Made by a program: the position numbers and the translations under genes | In this document: in pieces, positions 1-8,459 of the stretch | Layout of the letters: the number at the start of each line of letters is the position of its first letter | Position numbering within the stretch: the stretch's first letter is position 1 | Assembly: GCA_017536285.1 (NCBI GenBank) | Contig: JAFXHP010000109.1 | Coordinates: 1-19,136 of the forward strand | Reading direction: 5' to 3' | DNA length: 19,136 nt | DNA from: Clostridia bacterium | Lineage (GTDB): Bacteria; Bacillota_A; Clostridia; UMGS1883; HGM11501 | Notes under the pieces: model-generated | The model's input: the letters and a program-made list of their open reading frames with translations, nothing else | Databases searched by the model: none | What the model was told of the DNA's origin: nothing

Positions 1-1
1 C

Positions 2-298
2 ATTGATATGAAGAAAACCTTTACCGATGTTAAAATTTATGCGGCAACCTTTATAAGGCTTATAATTATTCCATTGGCATTTTTGGGACTTGCCAAATTC
101 ATTCCCTTTGATGAAACGGTGTTTATCTGTGCCGTTTGTGCGCTTTCAATGCCCCTTGGCTTAAATACCGTTGTAATTCCCAGTGCCTACGGAAAGGATA
201 CTTCAAAGGCGGCAGGCATGGCGGTGGTTTCGCACCTTTTGTCATGCCTTACCATTCCTCTTATATTTATGCTGGTTAATAAGTGGTTCGGAATGTAA
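2..298 (+). CDS. AEC-family (auxin efflux carrier-like) permease, C-terminal part, truncated by the window edge
   Basis: This is the last ~99 codons of a gene whose 5' end lies outside the window; the reading frame is open from base 2, so the ATG at 8 is probably internal. The protein is very hydrophobic, with about three membrane segments: TFIRLIIIPLAFLGLAKF, a stretch around VFICAVCALSMPLGLNT, and a terminal helix at LLSCLTIPLIFMLV. The 'AGMAVVSHLLSCLTIPL' ending resembles the last helices of AEC transporters, which carry organic anions such as malate or export auxin-like compounds. The substrate cannot be told from this fragment. The 42-bp gap to the next start holds only a small hairpin, so some read-through into the secreted-enzyme operon is possible. 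The family call is by pattern and moderately sure. Confidence 0.7.
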   Translation: MDMKKTFTDVKIYAATFIRLIIIPLAFLGLAKFIPFDETVFICAVCALSMPLGLNTVVIPSAYGKDTSKAAGMAVVSHLLSCLTIPLIFMLVNKWFGM

Positions 299-299
299 A

Positions 300-318
300 A
301 AACAGCCAACGGCTGTTT
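300..318 (+). terminator. Possible weak terminator or attenuating hairpin
   Basis: An 8-bp perfect stem (AAACAGCC, AAC loop, GGCTGTTT) starts directly after the stop codon of the permease gene. Only three T residues follow the GC-rich arm before the run is broken by AC, so it is a poor intrinsic terminator. It could partly separate the permease from the next gene, or act as an mRNA 3'-end or processing hairpin. Confidence 0.4.
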
Positions 319-339
319 ACATATGGAAGGAGTAAAAAT

Positions 340-2991
340 ATGAAAAAAGTACTTGCTATTACCCTTTGCATTGTTATGGCGATGTCGACTGTCAATGCAT
401 TCGGTGCAACAACTCCTCTTACCATTGAAAAAATGGAAGGAGCAAAATTAACCTCAGGTATTCTCGAAATGCAAAAGGGGAACTATGTGTATTTCCCCTC
501 TGTTGACTTTACAAATGTAAAGTCCGTAAGAATGACGGCGGAGGCAAACTGGACCTCGGGCTGGAGCGGTGACCTTTTTGAGGTGAGAATCGACAAGCCC
601 ACGGGCGAAATTATCGGTGAGATTGACCTTTATAAAGAAGGAAAAAATGAGTTTGGCTGTAACGTTTCTGTTACGGGAAAGCACGACTTATACATAATTT
701 CAACCTACGGCCCTGCAGGCGCATCGGATATTTTTGAAATATCCTTGTCCGACGAAGCAATCAAGGAAAGAGAAGGCTACACACCCGTATCTGCTCCGGT
801 AATTGACGACTTTTCCGACACCTGGGCAGGAACAAGTGAACTTTCCCGTGCTGTTGCCGACTATTCTGAAGTCGGCGGCGTAAAGGAAGGAAAGGAAGTG
901 GGCCTGTTTTACTGGATATGGAACACAGGATATGAGGATAACGAAGCAGTTATAAACAACACAACCTTCCAGCTAGAGTTTCCCGATGCATACAAGGAAG
1001 ACGGATATCTTCATCCTGCATGGCCAAAGGGTAAGGCAGAGTATTTCTGGGATGAGCCATTATACGGATTCTATGCAGGTAACGACTACTGGGTATACAG
1101 AAAGGATGCGGAGCTTTTATCCGAGGCAGGGGTAGACTTTTTGTTCTTTGACGATACCAACGGAATTGCGGTTTTCCGCCGCAATATGGAGGTATTTTGC
1201 CAGGCGTTCCGTGACGCTAAGCTAGATGGCGTGGATGTGCCAAAATTTACTCTGGCATGTAATATGGCATATCCCACGGAAAATGCAAAAACCATGCTTT
1301 TCTATATGTACCGCACCTTCTACAAGCCCGGCTACTACGAGGATTTGTGGTATTATCACGAGGGCAAGCCCCTTTTGATGGGACATCAGGAATCAATGGA
1401 GCGTTATCTTAACGAAAATGACCCCGAGGATGTTAAATTAACCGAAGAAATTCTTGATTTCTTCACCTTCCGAGGAATCGAGGGAGACTGGAACGATACT
1501 CTTACCGATAAAACCGATAAATGGTCTATCATTGAAAAGTATCCTATGAAGACCTATGGTGTGGACTCTTCTGGAAATGCCGAAACCGTAACCGTGGCAG
1601 GCGGCTGCAACAAGTCCATCGAAACTGAACAGCTTGTTCCCATGGGTTATAAAACAGCAAGAGGCAAAAACTACACCGAAACCTTCGGACACATCTGGGA
1701 TTCCGATGCATATAAGTATAACTACTTTTTTGAAGAACAGGTATCAGGTGCCCTCGAAACTGATGCAAGAATTATGCTTATTTCAAGCTGGAACGAATGG
1801 ACCGTAGGAAGGCAGGAAAACTACTCAGGTAAATTCAAAAATTCCTTTATTGACCACTTTGACCAGGTTAACACCCGTGACCTTGCCCTTGCAAAGGGCG
1901 GAAACCGTGACAGCGGATTTATGCTGATGGTTGACGCTATCCGTAAGTGGAAGGGTGTTCGCCCCGCACCAACTGCAAGCGAAAAAACCACAATTGACAT
2001 GGCAAATCCCGCATCCTGGGATTTAGTTTCCCCCACATTTTACAATGTACGCGGAGTATACGACCGTGATGCGGTAGGCTATGGAAAAAATCACTATGTA
2101 AATAAGACGGCAAGAAACAATATAAAAACAAGCAAGGTTGCAAGAAACGATGAATTTATCTGGTTTACAGCTACTTGCGAAAGTGATATAACCACGCCTT
2201 CGGGAAATAACTGGATGGCACTTTATATCGATGCCGACCGTAACCGTGCGACAGGTTGGGAAGGCTATGATTACAAAATCGTAAATACCGATGTTTACAG
2301 CTTTAACGGAACATGGAATCTTGTGGGCAAAGCAGAACAGGTACTCAGTGGAAAACAGCTTCAGATAAAGGCGGCTAAAAGTTTAATCGGAATGGGGGAC
2401 ATCACAGACATCGAATTCAAGTGGGCGGATAACTCCGACGATTCCGACATTCTTAATTTCTATATTACAGGAATATGTGCTCCCGCAAGCAGATTCAACT
2501 ATGTTTATTCTGAAATAGAGCAGAAGGCTGTAACAGATTCCGACAGAGAAGCTCTTAAAAACACAACCGTTGTAAAAGCGGGATCGAGCAAGGCTGTTGT
2601 AAGAGGCGGAATTATGGATGCTTTTGAAGCAAATACTGCCTACGGCGTAAGAGAAATTGACGGAACGGCTTACGTTCCCTACACAATGCTTAAGGATGTA
2701 GTGGGCTACGGCACAACAAGGACAATTTATGAGTCCTACAGAAACTTCTTTAAAATCGATTCAAAGGAAGGATTCTGCTATACAACCGTTGGCACACTTA
2801 CAGGTGTGGTTGACGGTGTCGATATTACGCTGACAAAGCCTGTGCTTGACATTGACGGAATTGCATACGTTCCCGTAACATTCCTTTTCGATACCTTTGG
2901 TTATGATGTCAGAAACTTAGGAAACGGAATTTTTGCCTTCGGAACTGATATAGATACCGATGCGGCACTCCGTGCTGCAGAGCTTATATAA
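340..2991 (+). CDS. Secreted multidomain glycoside-hydrolase-like protein (GH71/GH99-like barrel, carbohydrate-binding modules, stalk domain), copy 1
   Basis: Start: ATG at 340, seven bases after a GGAAGGAG ribosome site (325-332). An earlier in-frame ATG (283) lies inside the permease gene and has no such site. The 883-aa product opens with a signal peptide (about residues 1-23). Residues ~26-138 look like a CBM6-type beta-sandwich (FEVRIDKPTGEIIG, then a GKHDLYII strand). Residues ~155-540 look like a TIM barrel of the GH71/GH99/WbsX type: VGLFYWIWNT, a DFLFFDDTN strand end at 266-274, DLWYYHEGKPLLMGH, and SSWNEW at 482-487, whose Glu486 lies where these families keep a catalytic-type acid. 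Residues ~550-722 resemble a CBM9/DOMON-like binding domain (ALYIDADRNRATGWEGYDY). Residues ~735-870 form a divergent stalk domain. No LPXTG, SLH or dockerin is visible. It is the first gene of an operon with the binder gene 14 bp downstream. Enzyme activity and substrate are inferred and untested. Confidence 0.72.
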   Translation: MKKVLAITLCIVMAMSTVNAFGATTPLTIEKMEGAKLTSGILEMQKGNYVYFPSVDFTNVKSVRMTAEANWTSGWSGDLFEVRIDKPTGEIIGEIDLYKEGKNEFGCNVSVTGKHDLYIISTYGPAGASDIFEISLSDEAIKEREGYTPVSAPVIDDFSDTWAGTSELSRAVADYSEVGGVKEGKEVGLFYWIWNTGYEDNEAVINNTTFQLEFPDAYKEDGYLHPAWPKGKAEYFWDEPLYGFYAGNDYWVYRKDAELLSEAGVDFLFFDDTNGIAVFRRNMEVFCQAFRDAKLDGVDVPKFTLACNMAYPTENAKTMLFYMYRTFYKPGYYEDLWYYHEGKPLLMGHQESMERYLNENDPEDVKLTEEILDFFTFRGIEGDWNDTLTDKTDKWSIIEKYPMKTYGVDSSGNAETVTVAGGCNKSIETEQLVPMGYKTARGKNYTETFGHIWDSDAYKYNYFFEEQVSGALETDARIMLISSWNEWTVGRQENYSGKFKNSFIDHFDQVNTRDLALAKGGNRDSGFMLMVDAIRKWKGVRPAPTASEKTTIDMANPASWDLVSPTFYNVRGVYDRDAVGYGKNHYVNKTARNNIKTSKVARNDEFIWFTATCESDITTPSGNNWMALYIDADRNRATGWEGYDYKIVNTDVYSFNGTWNLVGKAEQVLSGKQLQIKAAKSLIGMGDITDIEFKWADNSDDSDILNFYITGICAPASRFNYVYSEIEQKAVTDSDREALKNTTVVKAGSSKAVVRGGIMDAFEANTAYGVREIDGTAYVPYTMLKDVVGYGTTRTIYESYRNFFKIDSKEGFCYTTVGTLTGVVDGVDITLTKPVLDIDGIAYVPVTFLFDTFGYDVRNLGNGIFAFGTDIDTDAALRAAELI

Positions 2992-2998
2992 GGAGGGG
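2990..2998 (+). promoter_or_regulatory. Ribosome binding site that decides the start of the downstream binder gene
   Basis: AAGGAGGGG overlaps the stop codon of the upstream gene. ATG codons at 3000 and 3006 are both in frame. From GGAGG (2992-2996) the gap is only three bases to 3000 but nine to 3006, so 3006 is preferred. The overlap suggests translational coupling of the enzyme and the binder. Confidence 0.7.
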
Positions 2999-3005
2999 TA
3001 TGGAA

Positions 3006-5738
3006 ATGAAAAAAATATTATCTTTGATATTTGCATTATCCTTGATTCTTTCATCTGTTTTCGCCCTTACATCCTTTGCAGCAGATGACGAACTTCCAAA
3101 GGAAGGCTGGCAGATAAAGGCAACAAGCCAGATTCAGAAAATTGAAAACGCCATCGACGGAGATATAAATACCATATGGCATTCTGGCTACACAGCAGAG
3201 GGCGGACAGGTTACGGCAAAGGATCCAATGCCATATACAATTACTCTTACTCTGCCTGAAGCCACGGAAATATCCGGATTACGTTATTATCCCCGTCTTG
3301 GCGGAAGCGTTGCGGGAACATTTTACGATATTGTAATCTACATTTCCGAAGACGGTGAAAATTACACCGAAATGGGAAAGGTAAAGTTTCAGTATAATCC
3401 CGCATATTCTGACCGTGAGGGTGGAAAGACAGTTGATTTTACGGCAAATGTAAAAATAAAATCTCTTAAATTTGATGTAGTTAAAGCTTACAGTGATTTC
3501 GGCACAATGGCGGAGCTTTCCCTTCTTTCTAAGAAGGATAGCCTTAAGACGGAAAATGTAAATGCAGTAAAGCTTACAAAAACCGTAATCCCCGCAACGG
3601 AAAACGGAGTTGAAACACAGAATATCGCAAAAGAAACAGGTTCTGCGGCGGTAGGCAGTGCAGGTGCCGACAGCGGCAAGGTAAAGGACGAAATTACCGA
3701 TAAATCGGGCTGGATGGCGGAAGCTTCCAGCGTGGCACAAAAAGCCGAAAACGCCATCGACGGAAACATTGATACCATCTGGCATTCGGGATATACGGCA
3801 GAAGGCTCTACAATAACGGCGAAAGACCCCATGCCCTATACCTTTGAGCTTACGCTTCCGGATGTAACGGAAATTTCCGGTATCCGCTACTATCCCCGTC
3901 TCGGCGGAAGTACGGCAGGCGTTGTAAAGGCGATGGGCGTTGAAATTTCGGAAGACGGAAGCACCTATACAAAGCTTGGTGATGTAAAGCTTTCCTACAA
4001 TCCTTCATTTTCCGACCGTGAAGTCGGAAGAACAATCAAATTTGATTCCAACGTAAAGGTGAAAGCCGTAAGGCTTACAATTACCGAAGGCGTCAGCGAT
4101 TTCGGCACAATGGCAGAGCTTTCGCTCCTTAAGAGTGACGAAAAATTAAAGGCAGCCGAAGTATCGGCGGTTAAGCTTACCGCAACAGAAATTGATGCAA
4201 ATACAGGGCAGGGAGGAGCATCAGCTTCAGATAAAAAGGAAGAAACCAAGGAAGAAACAAAGCCTGTTGAAACAGTAAAGGCAGAGTATGAAGAGGATGA
4301 AATGACACCGGGCACAGACTGGAAGGTAACAGCATCCAGCGCAATGACAAAGCCTGAGCTTGCCATGGATGGAGACCTTAAAACCTTCTGGCATTCTGCT
4401 TATGTGGTTGAGGACGGAAAAATCGTTTCCCACGATATGAATCCCTTTGACTATATCATAACCTTCCCGGAGGAAACAGAGGTTTCCGGCATCAGATATT
4501 ACCCCAGAGACGAATCCCAGAGCAGTGCGGGTATATTTAAAATAGTAAGCCTTTATGTATCCGACGACGGTGAAAACTTCTATCCCGCAGTTGAGGACTT
4601 TGCCTTCTCCTATGGCGGAACCACAACAAAGGATCAGAGAAGAACGCCTTGCGAGCTTGTAATGAGCAGAAATGTTAAAGCGAAGGCCATAACGCTTGTT
4701 ATCGTAGACTCTATGAGCAACTATGCCGTTGCATCGGAAATCCGTGTACTTAAGCCCACTCTTTACAGAGAGACCGTAACTGCGGCGGAAATGAGAGATA
4801 ACTACGGCGACTATAAATTGCTTCCCATAGACAGAAGCGAGGTTAAGGTAGAGGCATCAAGCGAACAGCCCTATCCCTTTGAAAATGCCAACGATATGCA
4901 CTCCACGGCAATAAAGACCATTGACCAGAATGAATATTCCGTATGGCACACCCAGTACAGAAACGAGGACGGCTCAACCGAAGGATTCAATAAAAAGGTA
5001 ATGCCTGCTTATCTTGAGTATGACCTTGGAAAGGAATATACTCTTTCCGGCTTCGGCTTTATGCCCAGAGGTCAGGGATTCTTAAGCGGACACTGGGTTG
5101 AGTTTGAAATAAGCACATCAGCGGACGGTGAAAATTATGACTTTGTGGATAGCTACGTTCTTAATCCCACCCAGTATAAGTCCTTCAACTTTATGAGGAT
5201 TCCCTTCTATGAGCCGATTACCACAAGATATTTCCGTATAGACATCTTAGTTACAATCAATGACGGCGGAGGAAAGGCAAGTGCTCATGCCACCTGTGCG
5301 GACATTCAGTTTTACGAAAGCGAAAACACTCAGCTTGCCCGTCTCACCGGAGAAAAAGAAAGATATACGCTTCAGATTGGTTCAAAGGACATAGTGGTAT
5401 CAAAAGGCGAAGAGAGCAGAGTCAAGACGATTGATGTGGAGCCTTTCATTGTAAACGGAACTACTATGATTCCCCTCAGGGGGCTCTTTGAGGAAATGGG
5501 TGCTACCGTTACATGGCATGGAGAAAACAAAAAAATTACAGTATCGGCTGACGGAACGACAATTGAGTTCCAGATAGAAAACAACCGTGTTTGGGTAAAC
5601 GGTGTGAGATACACCTCTCCCGTTGCTCCCAGAATCGAGAACTCAAGAACATTCATTCCTTTAAGATTTGTATCAGAACGTCTCGGATATACAGTTAATT
5701 GGGATGGAGAGACCAGAACAATTACCATAGAAAAATAA
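3006..5738 (+). CDS. Secreted four-repeat F5/8-type C (discoidin-like) protein with C-terminal stalk domain, copy 1
   Basis: The 910-aa product starts MKKILSLIFALSLILSS and has a signal peptide cut near TSFA-AD (~residue 26). Four discoidin/CBM32-like domains follow at about 32-175, 232-376, 435-583 and 609-770. Each carries the family's DG...T-W signature, here in the form DGDINTIWHSGY, DGNIDTIWHSGY, DGDLKTFWHSAY and a diverged DQNEYSVWHTQY, followed by an I-S/SG-x-x-Y-x-PR strand. Domains 1 and 2 are the most alike. Lys/Glu-rich or Ala/Gly-rich linkers separate them. Residues ~787-910 are a classic copper-amine-oxidase N-terminal-like stalk domain (MIPLRGLFEEMGATVTW and FIPLRFVSERLGYTVNW). 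I see no catalytic domain, so the likely role is multivalent binding of a glycan or surface ligand. It is co-transcribed with the upstream GH-like gene and ends at a strong terminator. Confidence 0.8.
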   Translation: MKKILSLIFALSLILSSVFALTSFAADDELPKEGWQIKATSQIQKIENAIDGDINTIWHSGYTAEGGQVTAKDPMPYTITLTLPEATEISGLRYYPRLGGSVAGTFYDIVIYISEDGENYTEMGKVKFQYNPAYSDREGGKTVDFTANVKIKSLKFDVVKAYSDFGTMAELSLLSKKDSLKTENVNAVKLTKTVIPATENGVETQNIAKETGSAAVGSAGADSGKVKDEITDKSGWMAEASSVAQKAENAIDGNIDTIWHSGYTAEGSTITAKDPMPYTFELTLPDVTEISGIRYYPRLGGSTAGVVKAMGVEISEDGSTYTKLGDVKLSYNPSFSDREVGRTIKFDSNVKVKAVRLTITEGVSDFGTMAELSLLKSDEKLKAAEVSAVKLTATEIDANTGQGGASASDKKEETKEETKPVETVKAEYEEDEMTPGTDWKVTASSAMTKPELAMDGDLKTFWHSAYVVEDGKIVSHDMNPFDYIITFPEETEVSGIRYYPRDESQSSAGIFKIVSLYVSDDGENFYPAVEDFAFSYGGTTTKDQRRTPCELVMSRNVKAKAITLVIVDSMSNYAVASEIRVLKPTLYRETVTAAEMRDNYGDYKLLPIDRSEVKVEASSEQPYPFENANDMHSTAIKTIDQNEYSVWHTQYRNEDGSTEGFNKKVMPAYLEYDLGKEYTLSGFGFMPRGQGFLSGHWVEFEISTSADGENYDFVDSYVLNPTQYKSFNFMRIPFYEPITTRYFRIDILVTINDGGGKASAHATCADIQFYESENTQLARLTGEKERYTLQIGSKDIVVSKGEESRVKTIDVEPFIVNGTTMIPLRGLFEEMGATVTWHGENKKITVSADGTTIEFQIENNRVWVNGVRYTSPVAPRIENSRTFIPLRFVSERLGYTVNWDGETRTITIEK
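3099..4133 (+). repeat. Intragenic tandem duplication: discoidin domains 1 and 2
   Basis: The segments about 3099-3530 and 3699-4133 code for domains that match over well more than half of their residues, including TIWHSGYTAEG, AKDPMPYT, YYPRLGGS and SDFGTMAELSLL. The DNA is also clearly related (for example gccatcgacgga in both), which indicates internal duplication of one domain. Domains 3 and 4 are much more diverged. Confidence 0.8.
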
Positions 5739-5744
5739 CTGCAG

Positions 5745-5779
5745 ATGACACTCGCATCATATATGCGAGTGTCATTTTT
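5745..5779 (+). terminator. Strong intrinsic terminator after operon 1
   Basis: A perfect 13-bp stem (ATGACACTCGCAT at 5745-5757 with its complement at 5763-5775) closes a five-base loop and runs into TTTTT. It ends the 340-5738 operon seven bases after the stop codon and isolates the next gene. Confidence 0.9.
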
Positions 5780-5852
5780 CACAAAAACAAGCGTTTTGGT
5801 TTGTGCAAAATGACGAAAAGCGGGAAAAGTGGAGGAAAAAGACAAAAAAAGA

Positions 5853-5882
5853 TTGTGAAACGGTGGCTTGTTGTGCTATAAT
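5853..5882 (+). promoter_or_regulatory. Sigma-A-type promoter with extended -10
   Basis: TTGTGA (5853-5858) and TATAAT (5877-5882) lie 18 bp apart, and TGC directly before the -10 makes an extended -10 element. The -10 is a perfect consensus. It sits 36 bp before the ATG at 5919, and an AAGGAGG ribosome site (5904-5910) lies between. This predicts strong, independent transcription of the following gene. Confidence 0.75.
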
Positions 5883-5918
5883 ATACTATACCATAATGCA
5901 TATAAGGAGGAAACATAA

Positions 5919-7460
5919 ATGAAAAAGACTATAGCATTAATCTTAGCATTTGTTATGATAATGAGTGCATCCGTATTTGCTGCTGAAATCGGCACAGAAG
6001 ATATGAAGGGTGCAAAGAAAATAACAGGTGCAACAATTACATATGAAGGCGGAGAAAAGGGAGCATATTCCGGAACTACCGCTAATCTTGTTGACGGCAT
6101 AAGAAACGACTTCGGTGCAAAGCTTAAGGGTACAATCCAGATAGCTTTCTCCTCCGAACAGAAGTTCTCCGGTATCCGTTCCTGGATGAGTAAAAACTGC
6201 GTAGCAGGTGCGGAAGGTACAAATGCTGACCCCAACATGAACGGTAAAGAGCACAGAAGAGCAGAGGTTCTTCTTATAAAGATTTCTTCTGACGGTAAGA
6301 ACTGGACAGAAGTTGCAAACACAAGAAGTGCAAATAGCCAGTACTGGTTTGACGATTATTATTTCGGAAAAGAAATCACAGCTAAGTATGTTTCTCTTTC
6401 TTCTCAGAAGAGTAATGATAACTGGGGCGAATGGGAAATCGGTGAGCTTGCTTTAATTACAGACGAAGCTGCAGCAAAGACAATTTCAAATAAGAAGGGT
6501 GCAGCTACTCCTGCTCAGACAACAACTCCTGCAGCTACTACACCTGCTCCTTCTGCAGCTGTTACAAAGACAACTGCGGTGCAGACAGTAGGCGAAAAGA
6601 TTGACAAGTCAGGCGTTTCTGTAAAGGCTTCCAGTGACGGTCAGGGCGGATCTTCCATAAAGATGCTTGACGGTGATATAAAGACATACTGGCACAGTGC
6701 GTATACAGCAGAAGGTTCTACAATCACAGGCTATGACAAGGCTCCCTTTACACTTGACTTCACATTCACAAAGAAGACAGAAATTTCCGGTATCAGCTAC
6801 ACCCCCAGACAGGACAGCACAGGCGGTTACTGGTTAAAGGTGAGAGTTCTTTATTCCACAGACGGTAAAAAGTACGTTGAAGCTTGCACAGCTGTAAACA
6901 CATATTCCGGAAACGACCCCAAAGAGAGAATTTTCGGTTTCGGTAAGAACGTAACTGTTAAGGCTGTAAGAGTTATTATTGAAGAAAGCACAAGATACTG
7001 CATGGCTGCAGAAGTTGATTTCTTCGGTCCTATTGAAAAGGTTGTTCAGACTCAGATTGTTAAGACAACAACAACTGCTGACACAGCACCCGGCTCAGGA
7101 AAGATTGTCCTTAAGCTCGGAAGCACAAGCGTAAATGCAAATGGTACAGCAGGAACTGCAACAGCACCCTATATTATAGGCGGTGCTACAATGCTTCCCT
7201 TCAAGTATACCGTTGAAGCTCTTGGCGGATCATATGCTGAATCCGGTGAAGATATTACAGTTACATATAACGGCGTTACATATAACTTTAAGAAGAACTC
7301 AAACTATCTTGCATCAGGCGGCGTAAGACTTCTTCTTGCAAAGCCCACTCATACAGCTGCTGACGGAACAGCAATGGTTCCCGTTATCTTCCTTACAAAG
7401 ACACTTGGTCTTAACTGCGAATGGAATCAGGCTGAGCAGACAATAGTTATAAAGAAATAA
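5919..7460 (+). CDS. Secreted protein with two discoidin-like domains and C-terminal stalk domain
   Basis: The 513-aa product starts MKKTIALILAFVMIMSASVFAAE, a signal peptide cut near VFA-AE (~residue 21). Residues ~30-182 resemble a diverged F5/8-C-type beta-sandwich (ISSDGKNWTEVANT, AKYVSLSS, WGEWEIGELAL). A Thr/Ala/Pro linker spans ~190-225. Residues ~228-370 are a clear discoidin/CBM32-like domain with LDGDIKTYWHSAYTAEG, closest to domain 2 of the 3006-5738 protein (both contain YTAEGSTIT). Residues ~395-513 are a stalk domain (ATMLPFKYTVEALGG, MVPVIFLTKTLGL). It is a single-gene transcript with its own extended -10 promoter and terminator. Codon choice looks more biased than in its neighbours (mostly ACA, AAG, GCT/GCA; few ACG), which together with the promoter suggests high expression. 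The ligand is unknown; a binding rather than catalytic role is inferred. Confidence 0.78.
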   Translation: MKKTIALILAFVMIMSASVFAAEIGTEDMKGAKKITGATITYEGGEKGAYSGTTANLVDGIRNDFGAKLKGTIQIAFSSEQKFSGIRSWMSKNCVAGAEGTNADPNMNGKEHRRAEVLLIKISSDGKNWTEVANTRSANSQYWFDDYYFGKEITAKYVSLSSQKSNDNWGEWEIGELALITDEAAAKTISNKKGAATPAQTTTPAATTPAPSAAVTKTTAVQTVGEKIDKSGVSVKASSDGQGGSSIKMLDGDIKTYWHSAYTAEGSTITGYDKAPFTLDFTFTKKTEISGISYTPRQDSTGGYWLKVRVLYSTDGKKYVEACTAVNTYSGNDPKERIFGFGKNVTVKAVRVIIEESTRYCMAAEVDFFGPIEKVVQTQIVKTTTTADTAPGSGKIVLKLGSTSVNANGTAGTATAPYIIGGATMLPFKYTVEALGGSYAESGEDITVTYNGVTYNFKKNSNYLASGGVRLLLAKPTHTAADGTAMVPVIFLTKTLGLNCEWNQAEQTIVIKK

Positions 7461-7469
7461 GTTTTATCG

Positions 7470-7499
7470 GAAACTGCGGCAATGCCGCAGTTTCTTTTT
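7470..7499 (+). terminator. Intrinsic terminator
   Basis: A perfect 11-bp stem (GAAACTGCGGC at 7470-7480 with GCCGCAGTTTC at 7484-7494) closes an AAT loop and is followed by TTTTTATTTTTAT. It ends the single-gene transcript 5919-7460. Confidence 0.9.
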
Positions 7500-7508
7500 A
7501 TTTTTATA

Positions 7509-7537
7509 TTGAAAAGAGCCTGTCTTTATGCTATTAT
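7509..7537 (+). promoter_or_regulatory. Promoter of the metF-metH operon
   Basis: TTGAAA (7509-7514) and TATTAT (7532-7537) lie 17 bp apart, with TGC before the -10 (extended -10). Initiation near 7544 would leave a leader of only ~25 bases before the ATG at 7569. That is too short for a SAM or cobalamin riboswitch, and none is visible. Confidence 0.7.
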
Positions 7538-7568
7538 AAAAAAGAATCTATAGAAAAGAGCTGATAAT

Positions 7569-8459
7569 ATGAAGCTTAGAGAAATATTTAAAGAGGAAAA
7601 ACCTCGTTTATCATTTGAAGTTTTTCCGCCAAAAACCGATACGGCTTTTGAAAGCGTGAAAAAGGCGACGGAGGAAATAGCGTGCCTTCGTCCTTCCTTC
7701 ATGAGTGTTACTTACGGAGCGGGCGGCGGTACCAGTAAGTACACCCTTGAAATTGCACAAAGCATAAAGGAAAAGCTCGGTGTATCAATGATTGCTCATC
7801 TTACCTGTGTTTCTTCTACCAAGGAAACTGTCAGGGAGCGAATCCTTGACATGAAAAATGCGGGAATAGAAAATGTTCTTGCCTTAAGAGGGGATTTGAC
7901 GGAAGAGCTTAAAGCAAGCGACAGAAATACATGGCATTATAAAAATGCGGTGGATCTGGTTCGTGAGCTTAAAGATAGTGGTGCCGATTTCTGTATCGGC
8001 GGAGCCTGTTATCCCGAGGTACATCCGGAAAGTCTTAATCAGAAGGATGATATAAAATATTTAAAGGAAAAAGTTGATGCGGGGTGCGAATTTTTAACCA
8101 CGCAGATGTTTTTTGACAACAACCTTTTGTATAATTTCCTTTATAAAATAAGAGAGGCAGGCATAACCGTTCCCGTAATTGCGGGAATTATGCCGATTAC
8201 CAATGCAAATCAGGTTGAGCGTGCCGTAAAGCTTTCCGGCTCCTTTATGCCACGCCGATTTATCAGCATTGTGGACAAGTTCGGAAATAATCCGGATGCT
8301 ATGTGTCAGGCGGGAATTGCCTATGCAACCGACCAGATTATAGACCTTTATGCTAACAATGTGATGAATGTGCATGTTTATTCCATGAATAAACCGTTTG
8401 TTGCGGCCAAAATCCGGGAAAATCTTTCTGCAATTTTAGGAATAGAGGAACATATATGA
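7569..8459 (+). CDS. metF: 5,10-methylenetetrahydrofolate reductase
   Basis: MetF reduces 5,10-methylene-tetrahydrofolate to 5-methyl-tetrahydrofolate in the cytosol using FAD, supplying the methyl group for methionine synthase. At 296 aa the protein has the usual length of bacterial MetF. Visible family motifs are LSFEVFPPK with Glu17 (equivalent to the catalytic Glu28 of E. coli MetF), SVTYGAGG at 46-53, AHLTC at 76-80, LALRGD with Asp109 (equivalent to the FAD-contacting Asp120), YPEVHPE at 148-154 and TTQMFFD with Gln179. The ribosome site is weak (AAGAG upstream). The gene overlaps metH by four bases (ATGA), so the two are a translationally coupled operon that makes and uses methyl-folate. 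The function is secure. Confidence 0.95.
   Translation: MKLREIFKEEKPRLSFEVFPPKTDTAFESVKKATEEIACLRPSFMSVTYGAGGGTSKYTLEIAQSIKEKLGVSMIAHLTCVSSTKETVRERILDMKNAGIENVLALRGDLTEELKASDRNTWHYKNAVDLVRELKDSGADFCIGGACYPEVHPESLNQKDDIKYLKEKVDAGCEFLTTQMFFDNNLLYNFLYKIREAGITVPVIAGIMPITNANQVERAVKLSGSFMPRRFISIVDKFGNNPDAMCQAGIAYATDQIIDLYANNVMNVHVYSMNKPFVAAKIRENLSAILGIEEHI

Noticed and set aside
283..339. Longer start (ATG at 283) for the copy-1 GH-like gene
   Set aside because: It lies within the permease gene and would put 19 residues before the signal peptide; ATG at 340 has its own ribosome site.
3279..3785. Minus-strand open frame of 168 codons
   Set aside because: It lies entirely inside the discoidin-protein gene on the other strand, with no ribosome site and a low-complexity Cys/Phe-rich product, as expected for a shadow frame.
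5372..5845. Minus-strand open frame of 157 codons across the end of operon 1
   Set aside because: It overlaps the stalk-domain coding region and the terminator hairpin, and the product has no recognisable feature.
7461..7568. SAM or cobalamin riboswitch before metF-metH
   Set aside because: After the upstream terminator and the likely promoter, only ~25 bases of leader remain, and no conserved box is visible.
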